Assembly (NCBI GenBank): GCA_945910005.1
Contig: OX246737.1
Span: 83,251,906 to 83,315,905 of the forward strand
Length of the DNA stretch: 64,000 nucleotides
From: Isoperla grammatica
Lineage: Eukaryota; Arthropoda; Insecta; Plecoptera; Perlodidae
Direction: 5' to 3'
The translations under genes and the position numbers were made by a program. This document shows positions 46,456 to 57,504 of this stretch, one piece after another (within the stretch, counting starts at the first letter, position 1; every line of letters begins with the position of its first letter). Below the pieces are notes generated by a model that saw nothing but the letters and a program-made list of their open reading frames with translations, was not told where the DNA came from and searched no databases.

Positions 46456-47950
46456 CGTTGAATGCAATGTAAAATTGTGAAAACAAGTTCGAACAAGTTT
46501 GATTTACGCAGAATTTATTTCAGGACGTAGGTCTACAATAAAGTGTTACCGAATGGCCCCCTGACTGATACCGTGGGACAAATTAACAAGTTTAACCGAA
46601 AAGTTAATTTTAAATAAGAAATGTCTAGAGTTAAAAAAACATTGTGATACTGCTACCACACTATTAATTATGACATAAACTCAAAATGGTATCGTACGTT
46701 GTATCACTAGTTCGTATAGTAGATAGTAGTACCGATCAGTATTCAGGGAGCGGCTGACCCCATCTCGGCGTACGGGCTTCACTTCGGTTCGTCTCGTCAC
46801 CCTTCGGACGAGAACTCTCACGCCATTCTCACACCTTGTTCAATCAACTCTTATTGGAAAATCTACTCGAGAAACTCGACCCATCTTAAAATAACTTTTC
46901 CATCTCCTCGAGCCGTTTGTAACAGACCTCAATCGCAAGCCGTGAGTTCCTTTTTGACGGTCTTAGTTACTATTTATATTGCGTGTGTGCGTGTATGCGT
47001 GTGAGCGCTTGTGCGTGTGCGCAAATTTAGTTTTACGCGCGCACAGGTCAAATGGCTTGCCTTATTTTGCTGACATTTTTGGTGAACACTCGTGACAAGA
47101 AAACACGATGCTGTTAGCATAGCCAGAAAAATTCGTCAAGATGCCAACCTACAAAAATGAATTACTGAAAACAAAATATTTGTTTGTTATTTATTTAAAT
47201 TAAAAGTTACACGCAGATTGGAATGCATTTTTACACATTGGCCCACATTGACGGTTTCAACACTTGGCAATAGTTTCAAAATTATAACTGTAACCACCAT
47301 GTTATAAACAAATATTGTTTATTTACGGCAATTAATTTCTTCTGTTTTACAGTGTTCCACCGATATGATTCGCATTTGCAGAACATTGTGGATGAACATT
47401 CAACATAGTATGAAACAATAATAGTGTACGCACTCAGACCTTTCTCACTATGTATTTGGAATTTCGATAGCTGTCATGGAATGGCTACAATGAGGTGTTA
47501 TGTTTGATGACTTTCACGGCAAACATGCAAAAGTTAACAACGAACTTTGTCGACAGTTTGAAAATCTATTATTATGGTTTTAATGCGGTTATTGTATGAT
47601 TTAGCAATATCATGCTTTAAGATTTAGCCTGTATCTACATTATACAAATTTCTGTAGACAGATAAGTTTAATAGTTTATGAATTATGGTCTATTGAGTAG
47701 AGCACGGTCGAATGAAATTATGCGGAAATCCATTAAAAAATCAACTTGGAAGGTTTTTATTTACTCAAAGAAAACTTCTTAACGGACGTAAAAAATATTT
47801 CGTACAATTATTAGCAATGTATTAAGAAATAATGTACACAAGTTCTAAGGTTGTAACTTAAACGGTCATCTTGTAAAAAAATGATATGTTTTTTACAAAG
47901 ATATTTATTTTTTGTAAGAATAATATGATATGCTAATGATTAGTTTCTTT
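46456..47950. other. Non-coding; GC-richer patch and GT-rich tract
   Basis: 46740-46960 is GC-richer, with CTCGAG and CGGTTCGTCTCGTC strings but no frame. A GTGTGTGCG-type GT-rich tract lies at 46979-47023. The remainder is AT-rich. Confidence 0.4.
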
Positions 47951-47974
47951 TATTAAAAAAAAAAAAAACGCTCA

Positions 47975-48003
47975 TTTGGCAATGCGGAGCGTTTTCCTAG
48001 TAA
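47975..48003 (-). repeat. Solo CTAGG-TIR fragment
   Basis: Reverse complement reads CTAGGAAAACGCTCCGCATT, the same start as at 54877. Poly-A and AT-rich DNA adjoin it on the left, and no further family sequence was found. Confidence 0.5.
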
Positions 48004-48334
48004 TAGACATGACGCTTAATAATTAACTCTTATCAGATAATTCGATTAACGTGTGTGTATTCAACACGGCACTCAAGTGATAACGATCGAGTGATATCAT
48101 ATCTGTAACAAATAGTTGCCTGAAAGGTTACTCTGCATCATCAATCTACAACATCCATAATATGTTAATAACTATCAACATTGTGTGATATGATAATCAA
48201 CATTATGTGTCACATTCTAAATATCAGTCTGGTTATAGTTTGGTGGGCAACAAAATTGTTATTGAAAACAAAATAAAAGAATACAAATGCCTTCTAGACT
48301 CTTGATGTTTTTAATACGTAGCTAGATTTTCATT

Positions 48335-49884
48335 TATAGTAGAAGCAAAGAACGGTTTTGATCCCCACAAATTGCAAGAGTTTTGTTTTTTGTGTTCACA
48401 TATTCTAAAAAATGTGCTGATTACGCACATATAAAGTCTACCACCGAAATCTGATGGGAAATTGCTTTAATTTGCATTTTAATTACGCATAATTAAAATT
48501 AAAATTATTCTTTTTATCGAAACTGATTGCCAAATTAAAATGTTTTCACCTTAATGCACGAGGAGTTTATGTTTACATCAAATACATTTTAAAAAATTTC
48601 AAAAAAGTAATTAAATTGCGATTAAATTACATTTTAATTAAATTTACATAAGTTTAATAAAAATGTAATTCTAAGAAAACGAATCGAAAAAAAAAGTCTA
48701 CTTCATTAAAACGTCTTTATTATGAACCAGTTGACAACATATATAACGATCATCAAAAGTCTACCACTTTTAATTACGTTTCAATCAATTTAATTGTGGC
48801 CTATAATTTTTTAATCGATAAATGAGCCGTATTGGTCGTTTGTAAAGTCTCGTCTACATCATTATGTACCACAATAAACATGCATATACATGTGATATTT
48901 TCACATCGTACTCAGGTGTATATCGCTAATTAATTTATAATTAACTATGCTAATTAGTAATTATATGCTAATTATTAATGAATAATTAAAATATTGAAAA
49001 TCATACAAAAATAAATTAATGAAATTCACATAAATAGCTTTTATTTGAACAACATTCGAAATTGGCAATCGCTTATCATCAAAATAAAACTCATTGCCTA
49101 TAAGTATAATTTAATTGAATACTGATATTAATATTATCATTAATTTTATGTTATGTGTGATGCAAACAACAATACCAATAATCAAATTTTTACTTAATTC
49201 TACTATGCCACTTTACCCACACAAGTATTGTGTCAGTACGAGTCATATCCGTATTATACATTATTAATTAGTGATATAATTAGGATTGATAACAGATAAC
49301 GCTGTGAAGTAAGGTACACATTTGTATTTATTTACATCTTTCTAGCTATAACGAGCGATTAAATTTGAATTAGGTCAGTTATATTATGTTATTTATCGCA
49401 AATACGGGTAACATTATGAACATAAAGAATTGTGTCACAATCGTGATTACAACATAATTACATAATTATGTCATGTTCTGAATCTCGCGTCCACAAGCAA
49501 AGTAAACCAAGTGCATTCAAGTTTTTTGTAGTAGACGATGTTCTATCAGGTGCTTATAATAAACAAAAAATATTGCATAAAACATTTCAAAACAATAATA
49601 AACAAACCCAATTTGATAAACAAACAATTTAAATTTTGAATTTGGTAAAAAATAAATAAATAATGCATTTGGAATATTACGTGCATCATGTTGACTCTGT
49701 TTGTGAACCAATCAGTTGTAAATTAAGTTACAAGGCTAAACTGAGTAAACAATTATTACTTTGTGCTGGGAAAATAATCAAAAAGAGTGAAAATGTAATT
49801 TGGACTAAGTTTCTCTTTTAATTTGAAAGTACCTATAGCCTACATTAAGTCTATATAAGTTAACACAATTGTATTTAGCATACA
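48335..49884. repeat. Left arm of the 3.8-kb inverted-repeat structure
   Basis: About 1.55 kb, AT-rich, matched in reverse orientation by 50561-52116 at high identity (few substitutions and small indels over every stretch compared, e.g. TGCATTCAAGTTTTTTGTAG against CTACAAAAAACTTGAATGCA). The outer edge TAGTAGAAGCAA mirrors TTGCTTCTACTA at 52104-52115. The arm carries a 64-codon minus-strand frame (49517-49711), duplicated identically in the other arm, with no known domain. Confidence 0.88.
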
Positions 49885-50560
49885 ACTAAACGATGTTTGA
49901 ATGAAGATGTATGCAATGCATTGCTTTTCTTACACGCAATATTGGGCTGTGATACAACATCTAGGGTATTTGGACTCGGAAAAGCAGAAAGTTTAAAAAA
50001 GTTTAAATCATTTCCACACTTTCGCTCACAAGTTGATTCATTTAATTCCCCCAATACATCGAGAGAGAAGATTACCAGTTCTGCAGAACAGGCGCTCGTT
50101 GTACTTTATAATGGAAAACCCGGTACACACCTTTTAACTCGTTACGTCACGAAATGTTTGTGGCAAAAGTAGGGAGAACGAACACTTACGTAGAACCGGA
50201 AACTCTGCCTCCCACTGAAAATGCAACAATGTTTCACAGCATGATAGTTTACTTTCAAGTTCAAGTGTGGAAAGGAAATAACCTTAAACCAGACGACTGG
50301 GGGTGGAAATTGGAAGGTGACAGGTTGATGCCGATAAAAACTGATAACGTGACGGCACCAGAAGAACTTCTATCAGTCATTCGATGTAATTGTCAGAAGA
50401 ATTGCAGCAGTATGAGATGCAGTTGTAGAAAGAACAGTTTGTTGTGCACCCCTGCATGTGGGACCTGCAAGGGATCTTGTTGTGACAACTGTTCACTGTT
50501 GGACATGCCTGAAGATGATGTTGATGTGGAGTGGAAGAGTTGACTTTGCCTGAATGTAAG
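49885..50560 (+). pseudogene. Frameshifted cysteine-rich (CXC-like) TE-type gene remnant
   Basis: The unpaired centre of the inverted repeat encodes two overlapping frames. 49888-50172 contains ALLFLHAILGCDTTSRVFGL and ends near LLTRYVTKC. 50154-50543 contains PPTENATMFHSMIVYFQVQ, DWGW, then APEELLSVIRC and a cysteine cluster beginning RCNCQKNCSSMRCSCRKN. LHA-x-GCDTTS followed by LPPT, YHS/FHS, DWGW and a C-terminal Cys cluster is a recurring, uncharacterised, multi-copy protein type in insect and other metazoan genomes. The cluster resembles a Tesmin/TSO1 CXC zinc-binding motif. A one-base frameshift near 50150 separates the halves, and the N-terminal part of the family is absent, so this is a broken C-terminal fragment. 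The codons are not AT-driven, unlike the arms. Confidence 0.7.
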
Positions 50561-52116
50561 TGTATGCTAAATACAATTGTGTTAACTTATATAGACTTAA
50601 TGTAGGCTATAGGTACTTTCAAATTAAAAGAGAAACTTAGTGCAAATTACATTTTCACTGTTTTTGATTATTTTCCCAGCACAAAGTAATAATTGTTTAC
50701 TCAGTTCAGCCTTGTAACTTAATTTCCAACTGATTGGTTCACAAACAGAGTCAACATGATGCACGTAATATTCCAAATGCATTATTTATTTATTTTTTAC
50801 CAAATTCAAAATTTAAATTGTTTGTTTATCAAATTGGGTTTGTTTATTATTGTTTTGAAATGTTTTATGCAATATTTTTTGTTTATTATAAGCACCTGAT
50901 AGAACATCGTCTACTACAAAAAACTTGAATGCACTTGGTTTACTTTGCTTGTGGACGCGAGATTCAGAACATGACATAATTATGTAATTATGTTGTAATC
51001 ACGATTGTGACACAATTCTTTATGTTCATAATGTTACCCGTATTTGCGATAAATAACATAATATAACTGACCTAATTCAAATTTAATCGCTCGTTATAGC
51101 TAGAAAGATGTAAATAAATACAAATGTGTACCTTACTTCACAGCGTTATCTGTTATCAATCCTAATTATATCACTATTAATTATGTATAATACGGATATG
51201 ACTCGTACTGACACAATACTTGTGTGGGTAAAGTGGCATAGAAGAATTAAGTAAAAATTTGATTATTGGTATTGTTGTTTGCATCACACATAACATAAAA
51301 TTAATGATAATATTAATATCAGTATTCAATTAAATTATAGGCAATGAGTTTTATTTTGATGATAAGCGATTGCCAATTTCGAATGTTGTTCAATATAAAA
51401 GCTATTTATGTTAATTTTATCAATTTATTTTTGTAGGATTTTCAATATTTTAATTATTCATTAATAATAAGCATATAATTACTAATTAGCATAGTTAATT
51501 ACAAACTAATTAGCGATATACACCTGAGTACGATGTGAAAATATCACATATATATGCATGTTTATTGTGGTACATAATGATGTAGATGAGACTTTACAAA
51601 CGACCAATACGGCTCATTTATCGATTAAAAAATTATAGGCCACAATTAAATTGATTGAAACGTAATTAAAAGTGGTAGACTTTTGATAATCGTTATATAT
51701 GTTGTCAACTGGTTCATAATAAAGACGTTTTTATGAAGTAGACTTATTTTTTTCGATTCGTTTTCCTAGAATTAAATATTGATTAAACTTATGTAAATTT
51801 GATTAAAATGTAATTTTATCGCAATTAAACTACTTTTTTGAAATTTTTTAAAATGTATTTGATGTAAACATAAACTCCTCGTGCATTAAAGTGAAAACAT
51901 TTTGTAATTTGGCAATCGGTTTCGATATAAAAAATTATTTTAATTTTAATTATGCGTAATTAAAATGCAAATTAAAGCAATTTCCCATCAGATTTCGGTG
52001 GTAGACTTTATATGTGCGTAATCAGCACATTTTGTAGAATATGTGAACACAAAAAACAAAACTCTTGCAATTAGTGGCGGATAAACCAGATTTTTGTCTT
52101 CGTTGCTTCTACTATT
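50561..52116. repeat. Right arm of the 3.8-kb inverted-repeat structure
   Basis: Reverse complement of 48335-49884. It begins TGTATGCTAAATACAATTGT and ends at TTGCTTCTACTATTA. Scattered differences from the left arm (e.g. TTGGACTAAG against TTGCACTAAG) show the arms are not an assembly mirror. Confidence 0.88.
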
Positions 52117-52224
52117 AATATTTGCTTTAAACAATGTAGGGTTTATATTTTTGCATTTTATAAATATACATTTTTAAACTTAATCCAGCTTTATGGATTT
52201 TATATGGGAATGCAGCAACTGTAA

Positions 52225-52310
52225 TAAAATTGTCCCGACTGGGAATCGACCACAGATCGCCGGCTCTACTTTCATTGCAATTGCTATATCTCCATATGTA
52301 TATAAATTTA
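52225..52310 (-). repeat. tRNA-derived SINE head or tRNA pseudogene
   Basis: On the minus strand GATATAGCAATTGCAATGAA, AGTAGAGCCGGCGATCTG and GTGGTCGATTCCCAG follow the order of a tRNA D-arm, anticodon region and T-arm, with B-box GGTCGATTCCC. The acceptor stem is not formed, so a functional tRNA is unlikely. Confidence 0.4.
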
Positions 52311-52499
52311 AAGAACAGATTTTTTAGGTGCACCAATTTGTCACCAAGGGTGAGCAACTGCCCGGTGTGGTTTGAGTAACTATCCTCATACACATTTTTA
52401 TTGACATTCAACACTAGTTTCCTCCAACATGGAAAAGTATGTCGAGGTTACGATGGGTTATGTACGTAGTACAATACTAGTATTTGTACATTTAGCTCA

Positions 52500-52640
52500 A
52501 TCTGAACGATAGCAATTCCATATTCCAATGACGTCACAGCTCTGCCGTCCATCTTCATTGCGCGCATCCATCACAAACCTCCGCTGATTGGACGAGAGCC
52601 GCGCATCATTCTTTATGCAGAATAATTGAAAGCGTGTGTG
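52500..52640. promoter_or_regulatory. CRE plus CCAAT island
   Basis: A perfect TGACGTCA (52529-52536) and CTGATTGGACG (inverted CCAAT, about 52592-52602) lie 60 bp apart in a CpG-containing patch, the same pairing as at 59266-59296. An 84-codon minus ATG frame (52497-52751) spans it without recognised family. Direction unclear. Confidence 0.3.
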
Positions 52641-52779
52641 TGCATGATCAATCGGCGTACGTGACTGACCGACGACAGCCTCAATTACTAAAACACATCT
52701 TGTAAACCATTCAATACGAAACGTCGAGCAATGCAAATTGGCCATCTGCACGACTCTGCATCAATATTACGTTACTTAC

Positions 52780-52890
52780 GTGTATACCAGAGTGGACCAA
52801 TACTTGAAGCTCTATTGTGAAACCGCATGTCTGGCTTACGGGAGAGAATACTCTCCAGTAAGTCAGTCATTATTGGTTCAATAGTCCACT
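52780..52890. repeat. Short imperfect foldback
   Basis: CAGAGTGGACCAATACTTG at the left and CAATAGTCCACTCTG at the right are inverted, with a central hairpin CTTACGGGAGAG/CTCTCCAGTAAG. Confidence 0.5.
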
Positions 52891-53032
52891 CTGACATCTG
52901 GGTAACATCTTATCTCCGTCACTGCAGAAATGGAGCGAACACCTGAAACGGTTGTTTCAGAGGAAATATATGGACGCTGACATCTTGAAATTTGACGCCA
53001 TTGAAGGGCTGCTGCAAATACCACGTCTACCA

Positions 53033-53522
53033 AGGCTGCGTACCAACCATGACTGGCAGTCACTGCAGTGACTGAGATCCCTACCAACTTGACTCGCAGT
53101 CAAGCTGCAGTCACTGATTTTTGCGTACCAGTTTACCTCGCAGTTACCCCTCCAGTCACTGCGTTGACTGGGCCGAAAAGATCCAGCTGTCGCAGTCAAG
53201 GGGGGCGTGGCTAATAATTTTACCGCGAATTATGAATTTATAGACAATCTTACATGGTTTAAATAGTGAGTGACATCACAACACCATATAATCTCAACTT
53301 GGAAGTCCCATAAGCTTTAAATTATTAATGTAATGTTGTAAGGTTAATTAGCAGATGCCAAATGTTGCTTTAATGAATGACATTTTCTGCTGTTGTCTGC
53401 TTTCGCTGTGACTGTGACTGCAGCCCGTACTAGCTGCTGCGTTCACTGCGTTGACTGGGTTACCCCCACCATCAGTCACAGACAGCCACAGTGAACGCAG
53501 TCAAAGTTGGTACGCAGCCCAT
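53033..53522. mobile_element. MITE with GGCTGCGTACCAAC ends
   Basis: GGCTGCGTACCAACCATGAC at the left and GGCTGCGTACCAACTTTGAC (reverse complement of the right) are inverted ends. Many CAGTCACTG/TGACTGCG repeats lie just inside. TCTACCA occurs immediately outside on both sides (53026-53032 and 53523-53529), a likely target duplication. Interior AT-rich, no coding frame. Confidence 0.75.
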
Positions 53523-53529
53523 TCTACCA

Positions 53530-54870
53530 TTGTTACCACTACCAGCATTGTTTAAGATTGTTGGCAAAAATATCACGGCCAACTATAAGACATAAAAAAA
53601 TCCTACCAAGGTCTTCTTGAACTAAAACATTTGTTTTACTTGTTAATGTTTTTTTGTGTCTTTTTTAGGTCTGGATTAAATTTAGTTACTAAAACATAAA
53701 AAGAGTGGCTACACAGGTCATACGAGAATCTAATTGGAAAGTGTTGCGCGTTAGATTTCTTCGGTGGCCAACCCAAACATGACTGACCATATTTTGCGAG
53801 GTACAATTCAGTCATGGATGTCTAATGGGACCTCCTCGGTCAATATTTTTCAGTTATATGCATACCCTAGGCCTAATACCTAGTTTGGTTACCTGGAAGT
53901 GAACTCGCCAGTTGAAGCTGGTGTGTCCCCCAGTGGCTAATTTCTAAAATAATAAGTGGGCGGACGCTCGAGGATCTTCTTCTTAGGCGTGGTGGTGGTG
54001 GGGGGGGGGGGGGGGGGGGGGTTGAGGGGCGTCTTGTGGTTTCTCATTTTCTTTAATAAAATTGATAGAATCACTGACAAATTCGTAAACAAATTTTGTC
54101 ACCTGCTCATCTGAAAACAAAAATACTTGCACGAAGATGAGTGTAGGTGTCCGTTTCTAGTACCACCCTATACATCCAAGGATCCAGCATCCAAGCGATT
54201 GTTGGGGACTTTTGGGATTTGCAAAAAAGAAGTGGTGAGCGGACGCGTCCGCCCACTGGGCCCTCCCCTATAGCAGCATGTCTATACGATACACAAACCT
54301 ACCGGTATATCTGTATATCTGGGTACTGCCGGGGTTCATATTCATTGTATGATGACTGAGGCAAACTTGTTCGCTGGTTGCGTTGGTGGCGACGCTTTTC
54401 AATTCTCAGTATGATTTATTCAAAACAAAACCATTACCCGATATAATCTTGTCAAAGTTCCATTGTGCCACAGCACAGAGAAAACAAGAGTCAGGATATG
54501 GCGCTCCATCGCGTTAGCAACATAATATTTGGCAATATATGACTGGCGCTATAAAAGCAAAGCAATGAAAATATTCGAAAAGAACGCAGACAATGATGGT
54601 CTGAGCTGAGCGTTACTTTATTCAAACAGTACAGTTTGATATCACGACAACGGTTTGTCGTTTTGAAATACACTTCTGTATTGAAAAAAGAGGAGGAATA
54701 TACGTTTCCTCTTCGTGCCACTTATTCGTATCTGTTTGTACAACACACTAACAAACCTGACACGGCATCGCTGAGATCCTCATTATAAGTTACATTTCTC
54801 CTTCCCTCATTAGAACATAAGTAGAACACAATAAAAAACAATTTACATTTTTAAAGAAATTATTTTATAT
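53530..54870. other. Non-coding; poly-G run
   Basis: A run of about 20 G lies at 53999-54020. ATG frames at 54147 and 54491-54721 show no recognised family. Confidence 0.4.
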
Positions 54871-54876
54871 TACTAG

Positions 54877-54905
54877 GAAAACGCTCCGCATTGCAAGATA
54901 AGCGA
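54877..54905 (+). repeat. Solo CTAGG-TIR fragment
   Basis: CTAGGAAAACGCTCCGCATT and GCAAGATAAGCGA match the start of the family. Similarity is then lost. The next full terminus begins 76 bp further on. Confidence 0.5.
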
Positions 54906-54980
54906 TTTTTCCCAATGTATCAAGCAAAGTGTAACCGAGGCCACGTGGCCGTGATCGAAAAAGAGGTTTAATTAAATTAA

Positions 54981-56003
54981 CTAGGAAAACGCTCTGTTTG
55001 ACGCGTTGATAAGCGAGCGCGTCCATATCTACGAACGTTCTGGCGAAAAGATCTCAAAGATAATAAAAATAACAATTAACAACAATTCAAGAATGTGCAT
55101 TTCAAAATTTTTTCTAATTTCCATAGCTATTATACTTCCCGATATTGTTAAATGCAGTGCAAGTGCAATTTGCGTTGCTAAGAGTTTTCGTTGTCATTCT
55201 GTCTAGTGTTTTCGCGGCGGTCCGCCACCGTTACTAACAGTTAATGAGTGTAACTTTGTAACTTTTCAAACGATATTGTCTCAAAACTATACACCTTCAA
55301 TCCACATCGAGGCTTGTGGATGGTCCAAATTTCAAGTTGATCGGACTTTCCGTTCGACCGCTATCGACAGACATAAACACAAAACAAAAAACAAACAGAA
55401 TGAAGTGCCATAAGAGTCTAGTACACACAAAAAAAAAACAAAAACAGAACGAAGTGCCATAAGAGTCTCGTGGAGACGATCGCTTCGCTCGCTTAACAAT
55501 GTTGTGGCGAGCAAGACAACGGGTTTGAAAAGATGGTGGAAAATAGGCGAGCGAAGCGAGCGTCTCCACGAGACTCTTATGGCACTTCGTTCTGTTTTTG
55601 TTTTTTTTTGTACTAGACTCTTATGGCACTACATTCTGTTTGTTTTTTGTTTTGTTTTTATGTCTGTCGATAGCGGTCGAACGGAAAATCCGATCAACTT
55701 GAAATTTGGACCATCTACAAGCTTCGATGTGGATTGAAAGTGTATAGTTTTGAGGCAAAATCGTTCGAAAAGTTACAAAGTTACACTCAATAACTGTTAG
55801 TAACGGTGGCGGACCGCCGCGAAAACACTAGACAGAATGACAACGAAAATTCAATAGCTATGGAAATTAGAAAGGTTTTTGAAATGCACATTCTTAAATT
55901 GTTGTTAATTGTTGTTTTTATTAGCTTTGAGATCTTTTCGCCAGAACGTTCGTAGATATGGACGCGCTCGCTTATCAACGCGTCAAACAGAGCGTTTTCC
56001 TAG
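54981..56003. mobile_element. 1.02-kb foldback of the CTAGG-TIR family
   Basis: Left arm (54981 to about 55495) and right arm (about 55543-56003) are near-complete inverted copies: CTAGGAAAACGCTCTGTTTG at both outer ends, then CTCGCTTATCAACGCG, GCGGACCGCCGCGAAAACAC, TTCGACCGCTATCGACAGAC and GAGCGAAGCGAGCG. The centre is only about 50 bp. No transposase. The sequence would form a very long hairpin and is a potential source of double-stranded RNA if transcribed. Confidence 0.88.
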
Positions 56004-56019
56004 TTGAAGACATTGCATA

Positions 56020-56308
56020 TTCAAGCGAGCGAAGAGAGCGTCTCCATTTGACCTTTATGGCACTTCGTTCTGTTTATGTTTTGTTTTTATGTCTGTCGAT
56101 AGCGGTCGAACGGAAAGTCTGATCAACTTGAAAATTTGACCATCTACAAGCCTTGATGTGGATTGAAGGTGTATAGATTTAAGGCGAAATCGTTCGAAAA
56201 GTTACAAAGTTACGCCAAAGTTACTGCAAAATATTTTTCTGAAACAAAATGGCGGCAAAATGTGAAATAGCCATACTTTTTTAAATCTTTTCCGGTCACG
56301 AATATTGG
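56020..56308 (-). mobile_element. Adjacent partial CTAGG-TIR family copy
   Basis: Repeats the GCGAGCGAAGAGAGCGTC and TTCGACCGCTATCGACAGAC blocks of the right arm and extends further than the foldback (ATGGCGGCAAAATGTG, also seen around 6010-6030 in inverted form). It runs into the N gap. Confidence 0.65.
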
Positions 56309-56508
56309 NNNNNNNNNNNNNNNNNNNNNNNNNNNNNNNNNNNNNNNNNNNNNNNNNNNNNNNNNNNNNNNNNNNNNNNNNNNNNNNNNNNNNNNNNNNN
56401 NNNNNNNNNNNNNNNNNNNNNNNNNNNNNNNNNNNNNNNNNNNNNNNNNNNNNNNNNNNNNNNNNNNNNNNNNNNNNNNNNNNNNNNNNNNNNNNNNNNN
56501 NNNNNNNN
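56309..56508. other. Assembly gap of 200 N
   Basis: Exactly 200 unspecified bases, probably a scaffold gap of arbitrary size. It lies beside inverted repeats and before a long microsatellite. Confidence 0.99.
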
Positions 56509-56731
56509 GACAACGACTAAGTGAAAGTATTGTATGTGTATTTGTTTGTTTTTTGTTTTGTTTTCCAAGATCAGAAGAAATTATTTTTTGACAGCTTGTT
56601 GTTTGTCCATCGATTCTATTCCTTTGTTTCATTGTTGTCTTTTGGTGTTGCTTGTGCCCCATATATATAATATCTGGTCTATTGTGATGTATGGTTTGGT
56701 ATGTTATAGCTGCCTGGTCGTAATATTATTT

Positions 56732-56910
<179 letters not shown>

Positions 56911-57049
56911 TTAAAAAATATGCACAAACATTATGCACATTTGCTCTACCCTTAACCGTGAAAAATACTTTCCAGTCAGCATTACGTATCATGATTTTAG
57001 CTGTATTCATTTGTTTGTATGGATTAAAGCATATTTTACCTTTTACCTA

Positions 57050-57504
57050 ATTTAAAACAGTCTATTCATCTTTATCAGAATCTTTGATTTTGTATGGAAT
57101 TCTAGCTTGGGGTTATGCATCGCGGTGTCACACGCAAAGGGTGGAGAATCTGCAAGTTCGCATGCTAAAAGCTGTAATGTGTAATGTTAAAGTGGATAAC
57201 TTGCTCACAAGAAAACAAATGTTTGCCTTTTGTAACGTGCTGCCTTTATCTTCTTTGTACATATATAGATTATTATTACATAATTATTTTAAAGCAGTTT
57301 TTAAGACTCCCATTCACTCCGGTAGAGTTACGAGGTATCAAGGTTCCGAAACTCCCCGATTTCAACAACAAATATGGCCAAAGATCTTTATGGTACTCTG
57401 TACCTTTTTTGTTTAATAAGTTGCCACCTTACCTCAAAACCTTGCCTTCTATTTCTAAAGTGAAGCGTTTACTAAAAACACATCTTCTCTATCTTGATTA
57501 CTGA
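57050..57504 (+). pseudogene. LINE reverse transcriptase C-terminal remnant
   Basis: The frame from about 57050 contains SLSESLILYGILAWGYASRC, LQVRMLKAV and PLSSLYIYRLLLHNYF. A second frame carries VPKLPDFNNKYGQRSLWYSV, PFLFNKLPPYLK and then a basic LLKTHLLYLDY end with a stop at 57502-57504. The order LSYGIxxWG...LPLxSLYIYR...GxRSLxYxxPxLFNxLP is the conserved end of the ORF2 protein of Jockey/CR1-type non-LTR retrotransposons. A frameshift near 57300-57345 separates the two parts, and everything 5' (endonuclease and RT core) is absent, as in 5'-truncated insertions. Confidence 0.75.

Noticed and set aside
48335..52116. Assembly mirror artefact
   Set aside because: The arms differ by scattered substitutions and small indels, and the centre is unique.
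52225..52310. Functional tRNA gene
   Set aside because: B-box and partial arms are present but the acceptor stem does not pair.
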